From Bacteroidales bacterium (GTDB taxonomy: Bacteria > Bacteroidota > Bacteroidia > Bacteroidales > UBA932): a stretch of DNA of 55,668 nt. A model generated the notes under the pieces. That model was not told where the DNA came from and ran no database searches. It saw nothing but the letters and a program-made list of their open reading frames with translations. Location: the NCBI GenBank assembly GCA_017447815.1, contig JAFSMS010000014.1, forward strand, positions 1-55,668, read 5' to 3'. Shown piece after piece: positions 26,623 to 34,493 of this stretch; within the stretch, counting starts at the first letter, position 1, and the number at the start of each line of letters is the position of its first letter. Made by a program: the position numbers and the translations under genes.

Positions 26623-27756
26623 ATGATTACCGTCAGAAAAGTCCGAACCAAGCAGGAGCAGAAGCAGTTTCTGAACTTTCCCCTGGATTTGTACAAGGGG
26701 AATCCCTGCTTTGTGCCGCCGCTGTATGGCGACGAGAAGAAGATGTTCCGCCCGGATTATGTGTACAACAGCAGTTGCAGCAGCGTTTTTTTCCTGGCCT
26801 TTGACGGGGACAAGGTGGTGGGACGCATCCAGGGCATCATCCAGAAAGACGCCAACGCCAAAAACGGAGAGAAGCGATGCCGCTTCACCCGTTTCGACGC
26901 CATCGACCACCTGGAAGTCTCCAGAGCCCTTTTCCAAGCGCTCGAAAACTGGGCGCGGGAAAACGGCATGGACACGCTGGTCGGTCCGCTCAACTATTCC
27001 GACCTGGAACGTGAAGGCATGCTGGTAGAGGGCTTTGACCAGCCTTCCACTTTTGAACAGACCTATAACTTCCCCTACTACAAGGAGCACGTGGAGCAAC
27101 TGGGCTTCCGGAAGGAGACCGACTGGACGTGCAGCCGCATTTACGGCCCGGAAAGCGAGGAAGCCATGCAGGAGTTGGAGCAGGTGGTCTCGTTCATCTT
27201 CCGGCGCTACAAACTGCATTTCGGCCATGCCAAAAGCGGCCCCGAGCTGCTGAAAAAATATGCCGACGGCATGTTCGACCTGATTGACAAATCCTATGAG
27301 GGCCTTTACGGGACCGTGCCTTTCACCCCGGGCATGCGGCAACTGGTTCTGGATAATTTCGGCCTGGTCCTCAGTCCCAGATACGCGGCCGTCATCCTGG
27401 ATGAGAATGAGAAGCCCGTCTGCTTCGGCCTGGCCATCCCCTCGCTGAACCGCGCCCTTCAGGGCACCCGCGGGCACCTTACTCCCCTGACACTCATCCG
27501 TCTTCTGGGCTGCCTCCGGAAACCGGATGTCATCGACCTCTGCCTGGTCGGAGTGGACCCGGAATACCTCAATCGCGGCATTTCCGGCGCCCTTTCCCTT
27601 GCCATCATGCGGATGCTCAAGGAAAACGACTCCCTGCAGTGGGCCGACACCAACCTCAATCTGGAAGACAACTACGCTATCCAGAACCAGTGGCGCCGTT
27701 TCCGCAAAGAGCAGTGCAAACGCTACCGCGCGTACGTCAAGGAATTGTCATTCTGA
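26623..27756 (+). CDS. GNAT-like acyltransferase of unknown substrate (YghO-like)
   Basis: A 377-residue protein. The N-terminal half (FLNFPLDLYKGNPCFVPPLYGDEKKMF, then FFLAFDGDKVVGRIQGI) matches the GNAT-like family to which E. coli YghO belongs, and the C-terminal half has a second GNAT-like block (LCLVGVDPEYLNRGISGALSLA). The substrate is unknown. Because it sits between fakB and plsX I infer that it may use an acyl donor made by this operon, for example to make an N-acyl amino acid lipid; the sequence itself does not prove this. The last four codons and stop lie in the first copy of a 19-bp repeat. Confidence 0.75.
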   Translation: MITVRKVRTKQEQKQFLNFPLDLYKGNPCFVPPLYGDEKKMFRPDYVYNSSCSSVFFLAFDGDKVVGRIQGIIQKDANAKNGEKRCRFTRFDAIDHLEVSRALFQALENWARENGMDTLVGPLNYSDLEREGMLVEGFDQPSTFEQTYNFPYYKEHVEQLGFRKETDWTCSRIYGPESEEAMQELEQVVSFIFRRYKLHFGHAKSGPELLKKYADGMFDLIDKSYEGLYGTVPFTPGMRQLVLDNFGLVLSPRYAAVILDENEKPVCFGLAIPSLNRALQGTRGHLTPLTLIRLLGCLRKPDVIDLCLVGVDPEYLNRGISGALSLAIMRMLKENDSLQWADTNLNLEDNYAIQNQWRRFRKEQCKRYRAYVKELSF

Positions 27757-27810
27757 ACGAGAATTGTCATTCTGAACGAGAATTGTCATTCTGAACGAAG
27801 TGAAGAATCT
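27742..27810 (+). repeat. three tandem copies of a 19-bp unit, joined to the dispersed repeat
   Basis: The unit GAATTGTCATTCTGAACGA is present three times without mismatch at 27742-27760, 27761-27779 and 27780-27798. The third copy continues with AGTGAAGAATCT and so completes a full copy of the 27-bp repeat seen at 2559-2585, ending on the base before the plsX ATG. The first copy supplies the end and stop codon (27754-27756) of the upstream gene. Confidence 0.9.
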
Positions 27811-28830
27811 ATGATCAAAATCCTGGTAGATTGCTTCGGCGGCGACCATTGTCCCGAAGCCCCCGTAAACGGAGCCCTGGCAGCCCTGAGGGTCAACCCC
27901 GACCTGCAACTGCTGCTCACCGGCGACGAAACCCTCCTGAAAAAAGAACTGGAAGGCAAAGAGTACGACGCCGCCCGTCTGGAAATTATCCATGCGCCGG
28001 AAGTCATCGGCTGCGACGAGAAACCCACCGATGTCGTGCGGCTCAAACGCAACTCTTCGATGATGAAGGCCATCATCCTCCTGCGCGACCGGGACGATAT
28101 CGCGGCCATGGTCTCCACCGGATCCACCGGAGCGCTCGTGACCGGGGCCCTGGTACGGCTGGGCCGCATTCCCGGGGTCATCCGTCCCGCTTTCTGCCCC
28201 ATCCTGCCCACCATGAACGGCGGAATCGTGGGCATCTGCGACAGTGGCGCCAATGTCGAGGTGACCAGCGCCCACCTGCGCCAGTTCGCCATCATGGCCT
28301 CCCTCTATCTGGAGAATGTCTATGGCATCAAAAAACCGCGCACGGCGCTTCTGAACGTAGGGAAAGAAGCCGAAAAGGGGGACGACCTCCGGCGGGAAAC
28401 CTACAAACTCCTGCAGGAGACGGAATCGCTGCATTTCGTGGGCAACATGGAAAGCCGGGATCTCCTGTCCGGGAACTACGACGTGGTGGTGGCCGACGGC
28501 TTTTCCGGCAACGTGCTGGTGAAAGCCACGGAAGGCACCGCCCTGGAACTCCTCAAGAAAATCAAGAAAGACATCTACAGCCGCACCCTCTACAAGATGG
28601 GAGCCCTTCTGATGAGCCGGATGTTCAAGGAGGAGAAAGCGTTCATGAACTACCAGAATTACGGCGGCAGCGTCCTGCTGGGGACCTCGAAGGTCGTGGT
28701 CAAAGGGCATGGCTCCTCCAAGGCGGTGGCCGTAGAAAAGTGCATCGAACAGGCCTACAAAATGGAGGTGAGCCGGCTGTCCGGAAAAATCGAAACCGAA
28801 ATCGCTAAATACGAACACTATGATGTTTGA
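27811..28830 (+). CDS. plsX: phosphate acyltransferase PlsX
   Basis: A 339-residue enzyme that interconverts acyl-ACP and acyl-phosphate at the membrane surface, feeding PlsY in phospholipid synthesis. The start ILVDCFGGDHCPEAPVNGAL is a variant of the family's VDAMGGDHAP, and VSTGSTGALVTGAL, VGICDSGANVEVTSAHLRQFA, LNVGKEAEKG and VVADGFSGNVLVKATEG are strongly conserved blocks. The usual partner rpmF is absent; the neighbours are FakAB and ACP. It overlaps the ACP gene by 11 bases. The ATG directly follows the repeat array, so its ribosome-binding region is repeat sequence. Confidence 0.93.
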   Translation: MIKILVDCFGGDHCPEAPVNGALAALRVNPDLQLLLTGDETLLKKELEGKEYDAARLEIIHAPEVIGCDEKPTDVVRLKRNSSMMKAIILLRDRDDIAAMVSTGSTGALVTGALVRLGRIPGVIRPAFCPILPTMNGGIVGICDSGANVEVTSAHLRQFAIMASLYLENVYGIKKPRTALLNVGKEAEKGDDLRRETYKLLQETESLHFVGNMESRDLLSGNYDVVVADGFSGNVLVKATEGTALELLKKIKKDIYSRTLYKMGALLMSRMFKEEKAFMNYQNYGGSVLLGTSKVVVKGHGSSKAVAVEKCIEQAYKMEVSRLSGKIETEIAKYEHYDV

Positions 28831-29056
28831 GAAAGTACAAGCCATCCTGGCGAAGCAGCTTCGCCTGGATCCCGACAGAATCACCCCGGAATCCCTGATC
28901 AAAAAAGACCTGGGGGCCGATTCCCTGGACATCCTTCAACTGCTGATGCGCATCGAAGACCAGTACGGCATCGTCATCCCCGACCAGGCACTGGCCAAGT
29001 TTGAGACGGTGGCCGATGTGGTCGCCTATCTGGAACAGCAGGAAATGAAACTGTAG
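28820..29056 (+). CDS. acpP: acyl carrier protein
   Basis: A 78-residue acidic carrier with the phosphopantetheine site GADSLDIL (Ser35), in the usual four-helix pattern (IVIPDQALAKFETVADVVAYL at the end). It accepts acyl groups from PlsX or provides them. This may be a dedicated carrier and not the main AcpP, because no fabF or other fatty acid synthesis genes are next to it. The start is ATG 28820 or ATG 28823, both inside the end of plsX. Confidence 0.9.
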   Translation: MMFEKVQAILAKQLRLDPDRITPESLIKKDLGADSLDILQLLMRIEDQYGIVIPDQALAKFETVADVVAYLEQQEMKL

Positions 29057-29066
29057 GCGCCGTCCT

Positions 29067-30725
29067 TTACCCGCCGATGAATTCCCGGAGCAGCGATGTT
29101 GCGGGAATTTCTTTATCCGGCACCGGGGTGAAGTAGTGGATGAACTTGAGCAGGCGGTGCGCCTCGGCATATTCCGCACAGTTTTGCGGGACGCTCCGGA
29201 GAATGGGTTCCGCGTGGTTTTTCAGCACCGCGAACTCGATGAGATAGGCGCTGTTGAACATGGCGTCGGCGGTTTCCTGGAAAGGATAAATCCACTTTTG
29301 CTCGGCATCCAGGACATTCTGCCAGTTGGAGATGGACTCGCGGGCCGTGAAAGCGCCTTTGTTATAGTCTCTTACGATACGCCGAAGCAGACGGTTGTCG
29401 CTGGTGGGAATCCAGTTGTGGTTGTCCAGGTTGGTGCCGGTGAGGGTATTGATGAAAATCTTGAACTTGGCGTAGTCCGGAATCTGTGCGGTGAGGCCGG
29501 GATTCAAGGCGTGGATGCCTTCGATCAGGAGGATTCTCCCCTCTCCCAGCCTGAGTTTCTTGCCGTTGTACTCCCGGAGGCCCGTCACGAAATTGAACTC
29601 GGGGACATTGACCTCTTCCCCGCCGATGAGTTTCATGATGTCGCTTTCCATGAGGGCGTGGTCCACGGTGTCGAAATTGTCGAAGTCGTAACTGCCGTCG
29701 GGGAGTTTGGGGGTTTCCACCCGGTTTACGAAATAGTCGTCGGTACTCATGGACATGGGCTTGAGGCCGCAGGCCTTGAGTTGGATGGACAGGCGCTTGC
29801 AGAAGGTGGTTTTTCCGGAGGAGGAAGGGCCGGTGATGAGGACCACCTTCAGCGCATTCTCTTCCTGCCGGTAGCGGCGGTCGATTTCCTCGGCAATCTG
29901 GACGATTTTCTTTTCCTGCAGGGCCTCCGCAATTTGGATCAGTTCACTGGCCCGGCCGTTGAGGAAGGCTTCGTTGACGTCTCCCACCGTGCTCAGTCCC
30001 ATGATAATGTTCCAGCGGAGGGCTTCCTTGAACATCTCGAAGGTCTTGGGCTGATCGACGAAGTCGGCCAGGACGGAAGGATTCGCGCGGGAAGGGACAC
30101 GGAGAAGGAGCCCGTCATGATAGGGCATGATGCCCCACACTTTCAGATAACCCGTTGAAGGAACCAGTTTTCCGTAATAGTAGTCCGACGTTTCTCCAAG
30201 GGTATAGTAGTCCGTATAGGCTTCTCCGCTGGTCTCGAGAAGGCGCACCTTGTCGTCAAAGCCGGCCTTGCGGAATTCCTTGATGGCGCGCTCGGTCTGC
30301 ACGTCGTAGCGGTGGAAGGGCATGTCCTTTTCTACCAGTTCGTGCATGCGTTCCTCCAGGAGGGCCAGGTCATCGGCCGTCACATCCGTCCCGTCGGCCT
30401 TTCGCAGGTGGCAGAAATACCCGCGGGAAATGGGATGCTCCATGTAGAGTTTGCTGCCCGGGAAGACATCCGACGCGGCCTTGTACAGCAAGAAACAAAG
30501 CGAGCGGCAGTACACACGCATGCCGCTCGATTCACGGACATCCATGAATTCGATGTCCTTATTCTGATAGACCTTGAATTTGAGGCCCTGCGAAACATTG
30601 TTGACCTTGGCGGAGACAATGGGGAAAGGGCTCTTGAAGTCAAATTCCGAAAGCATCTGCAGCAGGGACGTCCCTTCCGGGAAACGCTTGGTTTGCTGGG
30701 TGTTCTTGCAATAAACCTGGACCAT
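29067..30725 (-). CDS. nucleoside kinase with TGS domain (uridine kinase-like)
   Basis: A 552-residue protein combining a threonyl-tRNA-synthetase-like N-terminal region (a TGS-like domain, FPEGTSLLQMLSEF, then a second domain with YFCHLRKADGTDVTADDL and MPFHRYDV) with a C-terminal phosphoribulokinase/uridine kinase domain. The kinase P-loop is GPSSSGKTTFCKRL, followed by MSTDDYFVNR and EGIHALNPGLT. It is annotated in this phylum as nucleoside kinase and probably makes UMP/CMP from nucleosides, though the role of the tRNA-synthetase-like part is unknown. It is convergent with the ACP gene; the small membrane protein gene upstream may be co-transcribed (18 bases apart). Confidence 0.87.
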   Translation of the reverse strand: MVQVYCKNTQQTKRFPEGTSLLQMLSEFDFKSPFPIVSAKVNNVSQGLKFKVYQNKDIEFMDVRESSGMRVYCRSLCFLLYKAASDVFPGSKLYMEHPISRGYFCHLRKADGTDVTADDLALLEERMHELVEKDMPFHRYDVQTERAIKEFRKAGFDDKVRLLETSGEAYTDYYTLGETSDYYYGKLVPSTGYLKVWGIMPYHDGLLLRVPSRANPSVLADFVDQPKTFEMFKEALRWNIIMGLSTVGDVNEAFLNGRASELIQIAEALQEKKIVQIAEEIDRRYRQEENALKVVLITGPSSSGKTTFCKRLSIQLKACGLKPMSMSTDDYFVNRVETPKLPDGSYDFDNFDTVDHALMESDIMKLIGGEEVNVPEFNFVTGLREYNGKKLRLGEGRILLIEGIHALNPGLTAQIPDYAKFKIFINTLTGTNLDNHNWIPTSDNRLLRRIVRDYNKGAFTARESISNWQNVLDAEQKWIYPFQETADAMFNSAYLIEFAVLKNHAEPILRSVPQNCAEYAEAHRLLKFIHYFTPVPDKEIPATSLLREFIGG

Positions 30726-30743
30726 CGGGTATAATGATTGAAA

Positions 30744-31100
30744 CTATTTGACAATGAGGCCGCAGCCGGCCAGAATGAGGAGGACCCCCACCCACTGCGT
30801 CCAGACCACCGTCTCGTGGAAGAAGATGACGGCGATGAACATGCCGAAAAGGAAACTCAGCGAAGACAGCGGATAGACAATGCTGAAGGGATATGTCTTG
30901 AGCATGTACATCCATTCGATGAGGCCGGCCAGCCCGCAGATTCCGGCGACCAGCAGGACCCAGTTGGTGAGCACGCTGTCCCGGAAGTAGGCCCAGGTCC
31001 AGGCGAAATCGCCCATCTTTTCTGCAGCCACCTTAAAAAGGGACTGCGCACTGCACATCAGGATGGATTGCGTTATGGTAAGGAAAATGAGTTTCAGCAT
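30744..31100 (-). CDS. small DMT/SMR-like membrane protein
   Basis: A 118-residue protein with four hydrophobic segments (LIFLTITQSILMCSAQ, NWVLLVAGICGLAGLIEWMYM, SIVYPLSSLSFLFGMFIAVIFF, WVGVLLILAGCGLIV). The size and the final segments match small multidrug resistance or half-EamA transporters, which work as dimers; a role in lipid-linked sugar or drug transport cannot be decided. I chose ATG 31100 because the -7 element TAAATTTG lies at 31107-31114, between it and the in-frame ATG 31118, making the message nearly leaderless. Confidence 0.75.
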   Translation of the reverse strand: MLKLIFLTITQSILMCSAQSLFKVAAEKMGDFAWTWAYFRDSVLTNWVLLVAGICGLAGLIEWMYMLKTYPFSIVYPLSSLSFLFGMFIAVIFFHETVVWTQWVGVLLILAGCGLIVK

Positions 31101-31103
31101 AGA

Positions 31104-31134
31104 TTGCAAATTTAGCAAATAATTCTTAATTTTG
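31104..31134. promoter_or_regulatory. interleaved divergent promoters
   Basis: Plus strand: TTG 31104-31106, 20 bases, TAATTTTG 31127-31134, driving the deoxyhypusine-synthase-like gene. Minus strand: TAAATTTG (complement of 31107-31114), six bases before the small membrane protein ATG. The two promoters occupy the same 31 bases, so they probably cannot be used at the same time. Confidence 0.65.
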
Positions 31135-31142
31135 CATCAAAT

Positions 31143-31181
31143 CCACACGGTTGGAAGCCAAAGACTGGCTTCGCCCTGTGG
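31143..31181 (+). promoter_or_regulatory. leader hairpin upstream of the deoxyhypusine-synthase-like gene
   Basis: The leader between the promoter (31127-31134) and ATG 31197 folds into one long hairpin: CCACA (31143-31147) with TGTGG (31177-31181), GG (31149-31150) with CC (31175-31176), and GAAGCC (31154-31159) with GGCTTC (31167-31172) around a 7-base loop. The start codon follows 15 bases later. There is no U-run, so it is not a terminator. It may be a translational control element; it matches no riboswitch that I can recognise. Confidence 0.55.
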
Positions 31182-31196
31182 GCAGTTATAAGCAAA

Positions 31197-32165
31197 ATGG
31201 AAAAGGGACCTATCTCTCAATTCATTACCCATCACTACCGTCACTTCAATTCCGCAGCCCTGGTAGATGCTGCAAAAGCCTACGAAGACCTCCTGAACAA
31301 GGGTGGTAAAATGTTCCTGGCTATGGCCGGCGCCATGTCCACCGCAGAAATCGGCCTGTCCCTGGCAGAAATGATCCGCCAGGACAAGATCTCCTTCGTC
31401 TGCTGCAGCGCCAACAACCTGGAAGAAGACATCATGAACCTGGTGGCCCACAGCCACTACTACCGTGTTCCCGGTTACCGTGACCTCACCCCTCAGCAGG
31501 AGCAGGAACTCCTGGACAATCACTACAACCGCGTAACGGACACCTGCATCCCCGAAGAGGAAGCTTTCCGCCGCCTGGAAAAACACCTGGTAGAGGTTTG
31601 GGACAAGGCCAAGGCCGAAGGCAAGAGATATCTTCCCTACGAGTTCATCTATCAGATGATCCGCAGCGGCGTCCTGAAGCAGTATTACGAGATCGACCCC
31701 AAGGACAGTTGGGTTCTCGCCGCCTGTGAAAAGAATATCCCCATCATCTGCCCTGCATGGGAAGACTGCACCACTGGCAACATCTTTACCGCCCATGTGA
31801 TCCGCGGCGAGTATGACCCCCACATGGTCATCCAGGGTGTCGAGGTCATGATGTTCCTCGTGGACTGGTACAAGAAGAACGCTCCCGGCGTGGGCTTCTT
31901 CCAAATCGGCGGCGGCACCGCCGGAGACTTCCCCATCTGCTGCGTTCCCATGATGGAACAGGATCTGGGCTGGGAAGGCACGCCCCTCTGGGCCTATTTC
32001 TGCCAGATCTCCGACTCCACCACTTCCTACGGTTCTTATTCCGGCGCCGTTCCCAACGAGAAAATCACCTGGGGCAAACTGGCACCCGAGACGCCCAAGT
32101 TCATCGTGGAATCCGACGCTACCATCGTAGCACCGCTTATTTTCGCCTATGTCCTTGGCTGGTAA
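31197..32165 (+). CDS. deoxyhypusine synthase-like protein lacking the catalytic lysine
   Basis: A 322-residue NAD-binding protein of the deoxyhypusine synthase family: GKMFLAMAGAMSTAEIGLSLAEMI, VCCSANNLEEDIMNLVAHSHYYRVPGY near the start, CPAWEDCTTGNIFTAHVIRG, and at the end FFQIGGGTAGDFPICC, SYSGAVPNEKITWGKL and DATIVAPLIFAYVL. In the human enzyme the GGGVVKHH segment carries the lysine that forms the enzyme-butylamine intermediate; here the same place reads GGGTAGDF, so the lysine is gone. Bacteria have no eIF5A, so another polyamine-related reaction is likely but unknown. A leader hairpin precedes it and an AraC-type gene overlaps its end by 17 bases. Confidence 0.88.
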   Translation: MEKGPISQFITHHYRHFNSAALVDAAKAYEDLLNKGGKMFLAMAGAMSTAEIGLSLAEMIRQDKISFVCCSANNLEEDIMNLVAHSHYYRVPGYRDLTPQQEQELLDNHYNRVTDTCIPEEEAFRRLEKHLVEVWDKAKAEGKRYLPYEFIYQMIRSGVLKQYYEIDPKDSWVLAACEKNIPIICPAWEDCTTGNIFTAHVIRGEYDPHMVIQGVEVMMFLVDWYKKNAPGVGFFQIGGGTAGDFPICCVPMMEQDLGWEGTPLWAYFCQISDSTTSYGSYSGAVPNEKITWGKLAPETPKFIVESDATIVAPLIFAYVLGW

Positions 32166-32613
32166 GCGTTCCTTCAGAGAATCCTTCAGAAGCCTGTTCA
32201 AAAACAAAGAACAGGCTTCTTCTATCCCCTTATCCGGTGCGGAAGGCTTTGTAAAGCCCGCACCGGTGATTCCCATCCTCCCCCAGACGGTGCGCCGCCT
32301 GGACAAACTGGTGTCCAAGTGGGTGGAAGGGAAAGGATACCGCATGCCGGACCGCACCATCGAAGATGCGGCCCGGCGTATCGGCACCGATTCAGCAACG
32401 CTGTATCGTTATTTTCAAACCCGTGGGGAGGACTTCCGCACCTTCCGCTCGCACCTGCGCCTGGAAGACGCCAAAGTCATGCTCCTGGAAGACCGGGAAG
32501 CCAGCGCCGCGGTCATCGGCCAGCGGGTGGGGTTCAACGACCGGGCCAATTTCACCCACCAGTTCAAAGCCCTCTACGGTCTCACGCCCGACCAGTGGCG
32601 TAAAAAGAAATAA
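32149..32613 (+). CDS. AraC-type helix-turn-helix protein
   Basis: A 154-residue protein. After a low-complexity, basic N-terminal stretch (about 50 residues) comes an AraC-type DNA-binding domain: TIEDAARRIGTDSATLYRYFQ, LRLEDAKVMLLED and VIGQRVGFNDRANFTHQFKALYGLTPDQW. No effector domain is present. The gene overlaps the end of the deoxyhypusine-synthase-like gene by 17 bases, so both are probably expressed together and this protein may act on that promoter. The ATG at 32149 lies in the end of that gene; no other ATG is available before the DNA-binding domain. Confidence 0.75.
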   Translation: MSLAGKRSFRESFRSLFKNKEQASSIPLSGAEGFVKPAPVIPILPQTVRRLDKLVSKWVEGKGYRMPDRTIEDAARRIGTDSATLYRYFQTRGEDFRTFRSHLRLEDAKVMLLEDREASAAVIGQRVGFNDRANFTHQFKALYGLTPDQWRKKK

Positions 32614-33309
32614 TCACCGACGGGTGCGGATGCTGGCAAGGCCGCTTTGGCTTTTGTCGATGTTACTGCATTCCAAATTCCGGGCATCGATGTCGCCGGC
32701 ACCCGCTACATTCAGGGAAGCCTTGCCTGCCTTGCCCGCAAGATCCACATCACCGGCACCGTTCACATTCACACAAAGGTTCTCTACATCCAGGCCGATG
32801 ACATCCAGGTCACTGGCGCCATTGATGGTGAAGGTCAGTGTAGGAACATGGATGTTCTGCAACTCGCAGTCACTGGCACCGTTCACCACGATGGTCAGGT
32901 CTTCTTCCTGCTCGATGGCGGTGATGGTAGCGTCCAACGCACCGTTCACTTCTACATTGACCAAGGTCGGCGAGGCAACGTATACATCATATTCCTTGGC
33001 CCGGATCTCAACGTTGTCCTTGGTTTCCAGAACCAGCGTCCCGTCTTCCACATAGTAATTCAGATACTGGAATACCTCCTCGTTGGCCTCGACCTGTACA
33101 CCGAAACCTTCCTTGTCCTGCACGTATTTAAGGTCGGCCGATCCATTGATGCGGATGCTGTTGAAGTCGGTCAGATTCATGTCAATGTCCAGTTGTTTCA
33201 TCACGACGGGGCCCTTGCAGACCACATGTTTACCATTGCCGCCGATGTTTACAGAGCAGGAGCAACTGATGAGCGCCATCGCCGCAAGCGCCATACAAAG
33301 ATTTTTCAT
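32614..33309 (-). CDS. head GIN domain (DUF2807) lipoprotein
   Basis: A 231-residue exported protein; the signal peptide MALAAMALISCSC has a lipobox-like ALISC. The body is a right-handed beta-solenoid of the DUF2807 (putative auto-transporter adhesin, head GIN) family, with repeated short blocks ending in NGASD or NGAGD (INGSADLKYV, VNGASDCEL, INGASDLDV, VNGAGDVDL, VAGAGDIDA). Its role is unknown. It is the last gene of the ABC transporter/GntR operon, 8 bases after the regulator, which suggests an envelope-stress context. Confidence 0.82.
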   Translation of the reverse strand: MKNLCMALAAMALISCSCSVNIGGNGKHVVCKGPVVMKQLDIDMNLTDFNSIRINGSADLKYVQDKEGFGVQVEANEEVFQYLNYYVEDGTLVLETKDNVEIRAKEYDVYVASPTLVNVEVNGALDATITAIEQEEDLTIVVNGASDCELQNIHVPTLTFTINGASDLDVIGLDVENLCVNVNGAGDVDLAGKAGKASLNVAGAGDIDARNLECSNIDKSQSGLASIRTRR

Positions 33310-33317
33310 GGGTTTTG

Positions 33318-33656
33318 TTATTTGGAAAAAATACTTGCATCCAATCCCAGCAATTGCATTTTCCGCAGGATGGCCGGGACATCCTTCGTGATGAATTCGG
33401 CCTTTTGGGCCGCCAGGATCTTATCGCGGGCTTCCGGCGATACGAAATAGCCGATTCCGCGTTTGTTGTAGATGATTTCGTCTGCCGTGAGTTTCTCGTA
33501 TGTGCGCATCATCGTATTGGGATTCACCCCGACTTCTGCTCCGTATTCCCGCACGGAAGGGATTCGCTCGTCGCCTTTCAACTGACCCGACAGGATGCGG
33601 TCGCAGATGGCATCAGCGATTTGCAGGAAGATGGGTTTTTCTGCGTGGAAGTCCAT
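33318..33656 (-). CDS. GntR family regulator, YtrA type
   Basis: A 112-residue repressor. The winged helix-turn-helix (IFLQIADAICDRILSGQLKGDERIPSVREYGAEVGVN, then TMMRTYEKL and IIYNKRGIGYFV) fills the first 75 residues, and only a short helical tail follows, as in the YtrA subfamily that controls ABC transporters. The operator is probably the palindrome at 35335-35356. The gene follows the permease by 3 bases and so would repress its own operon. Confidence 0.87.
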   Translation of the reverse strand: MDFHAEKPIFLQIADAICDRILSGQLKGDERIPSVREYGAEVGVNPNTMMRTYEKLTADEIIYNKRGIGYFVSPEARDKILAAQKAEFITKDVPAILRKMQLLGLDASIFSK

Positions 33657-33659
33657 AGG

Positions 33660-34490
33660 TCAGTGTTTTAAGGTTTTAATCCGGTAATAGATGGCCACTG
33701 AGACGGCAAGCAGAAGGACGATATTGACGACATTCGCATAAATGGCCACCTGATGCAGGATGTCGTTGATGACGGCCGGATCTCCCTGGTACTCTTCGCC
33801 CGAGATGAGCGGCGTCCAGTATTTGAAGATCAGCGAGGAAAACACGGGTGCTATGACGGCTTCCGCACCCAGCATAATGCCGATTCCGCCCAAAATCTTC
33901 CACTTTTTGAAGCAGATGCCGCAGAGAAGGAAGTACAGCAAATTGAAAATGAACTGGATGACCGAAGGGATCATGAAAGCGGTCAGATTGAATTGGAAAC
34001 CTTCCTCATTGGCGGCGGAAAGAGCACTGTTCACACTGTCCATGACCGATCCGATCCCTCCGAGCAGCGGGCCGCCGGAAGTCTTGTCCAGCAGGCCGAT
34101 CAGGCTGTCAAGTGCCAGATAGGAAACCAGATAGGCCAGCGGAATCACAACAATGGTGATAATCATCATGGATACGAATTTTTCCAGGGTGGAAGCCGGA
34201 ACCATGAGCCAGGACTGGCCAGCTTTCTTCTCGGTCAGGTAGCCGTAAGTACGGGTCTGGTAATAGACCAGGATCATCGAACCGATGCCAAAGAAAACCA
34301 GGCGGGCGACAAGTCCGGGAGCCTGCCAGGTTCCGTTGATGATCAGGGAGAAAGCCACCCAGATGATGTAACAGATCACACTGATGAAACCCAGGGCAAG
34401 GGCCGCCTTACCGTTATTGTGCCAGAGTTGCCTGAGGTCGTATTTGAAGTATTGTCCGAAGCGCTTTGCGCTGAAAGTATCGTTCACCAT
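33660..34490 (-). CDS. ABC transporter permease
   Basis: A 276-residue protein with six to seven hydrophobic segments (ALALGFISVICYIIWVAFSL, LVARLVFFGIGSMILVYY, MMIITIVVIPLAYLVSYLAL, FIFNLLYFLLCGICF, near-terminal NVVNIVLLLAVSVAIYY). It has the general layout of an ABC-2 type permease. It pairs with the ATPase encoded 3 bases upstream. The substrate is unknown; YtrA-controlled transporters often answer cell-envelope-active compounds. Confidence 0.82.
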   Translation of the reverse strand: MVNDTFSAKRFGQYFKYDLRQLWHNNGKAALALGFISVICYIIWVAFSLIINGTWQAPGLVARLVFFGIGSMILVYYQTRTYGYLTEKKAGQSWLMVPASTLEKFVSMMIITIVVIPLAYLVSYLALDSLIGLLDKTSGGPLLGGIGSVMDSVNSALSAANEEGFQFNLTAFMIPSVIQFIFNLLYFLLCGICFKKWKILGGIGIMLGAEAVIAPVFSSLIFKYWTPLISGEEYQGDPAVINDILHQVAIYANVVNIVLLLAVSVAIYYRIKTLKH

Positions 34491-34493
34491 GGC

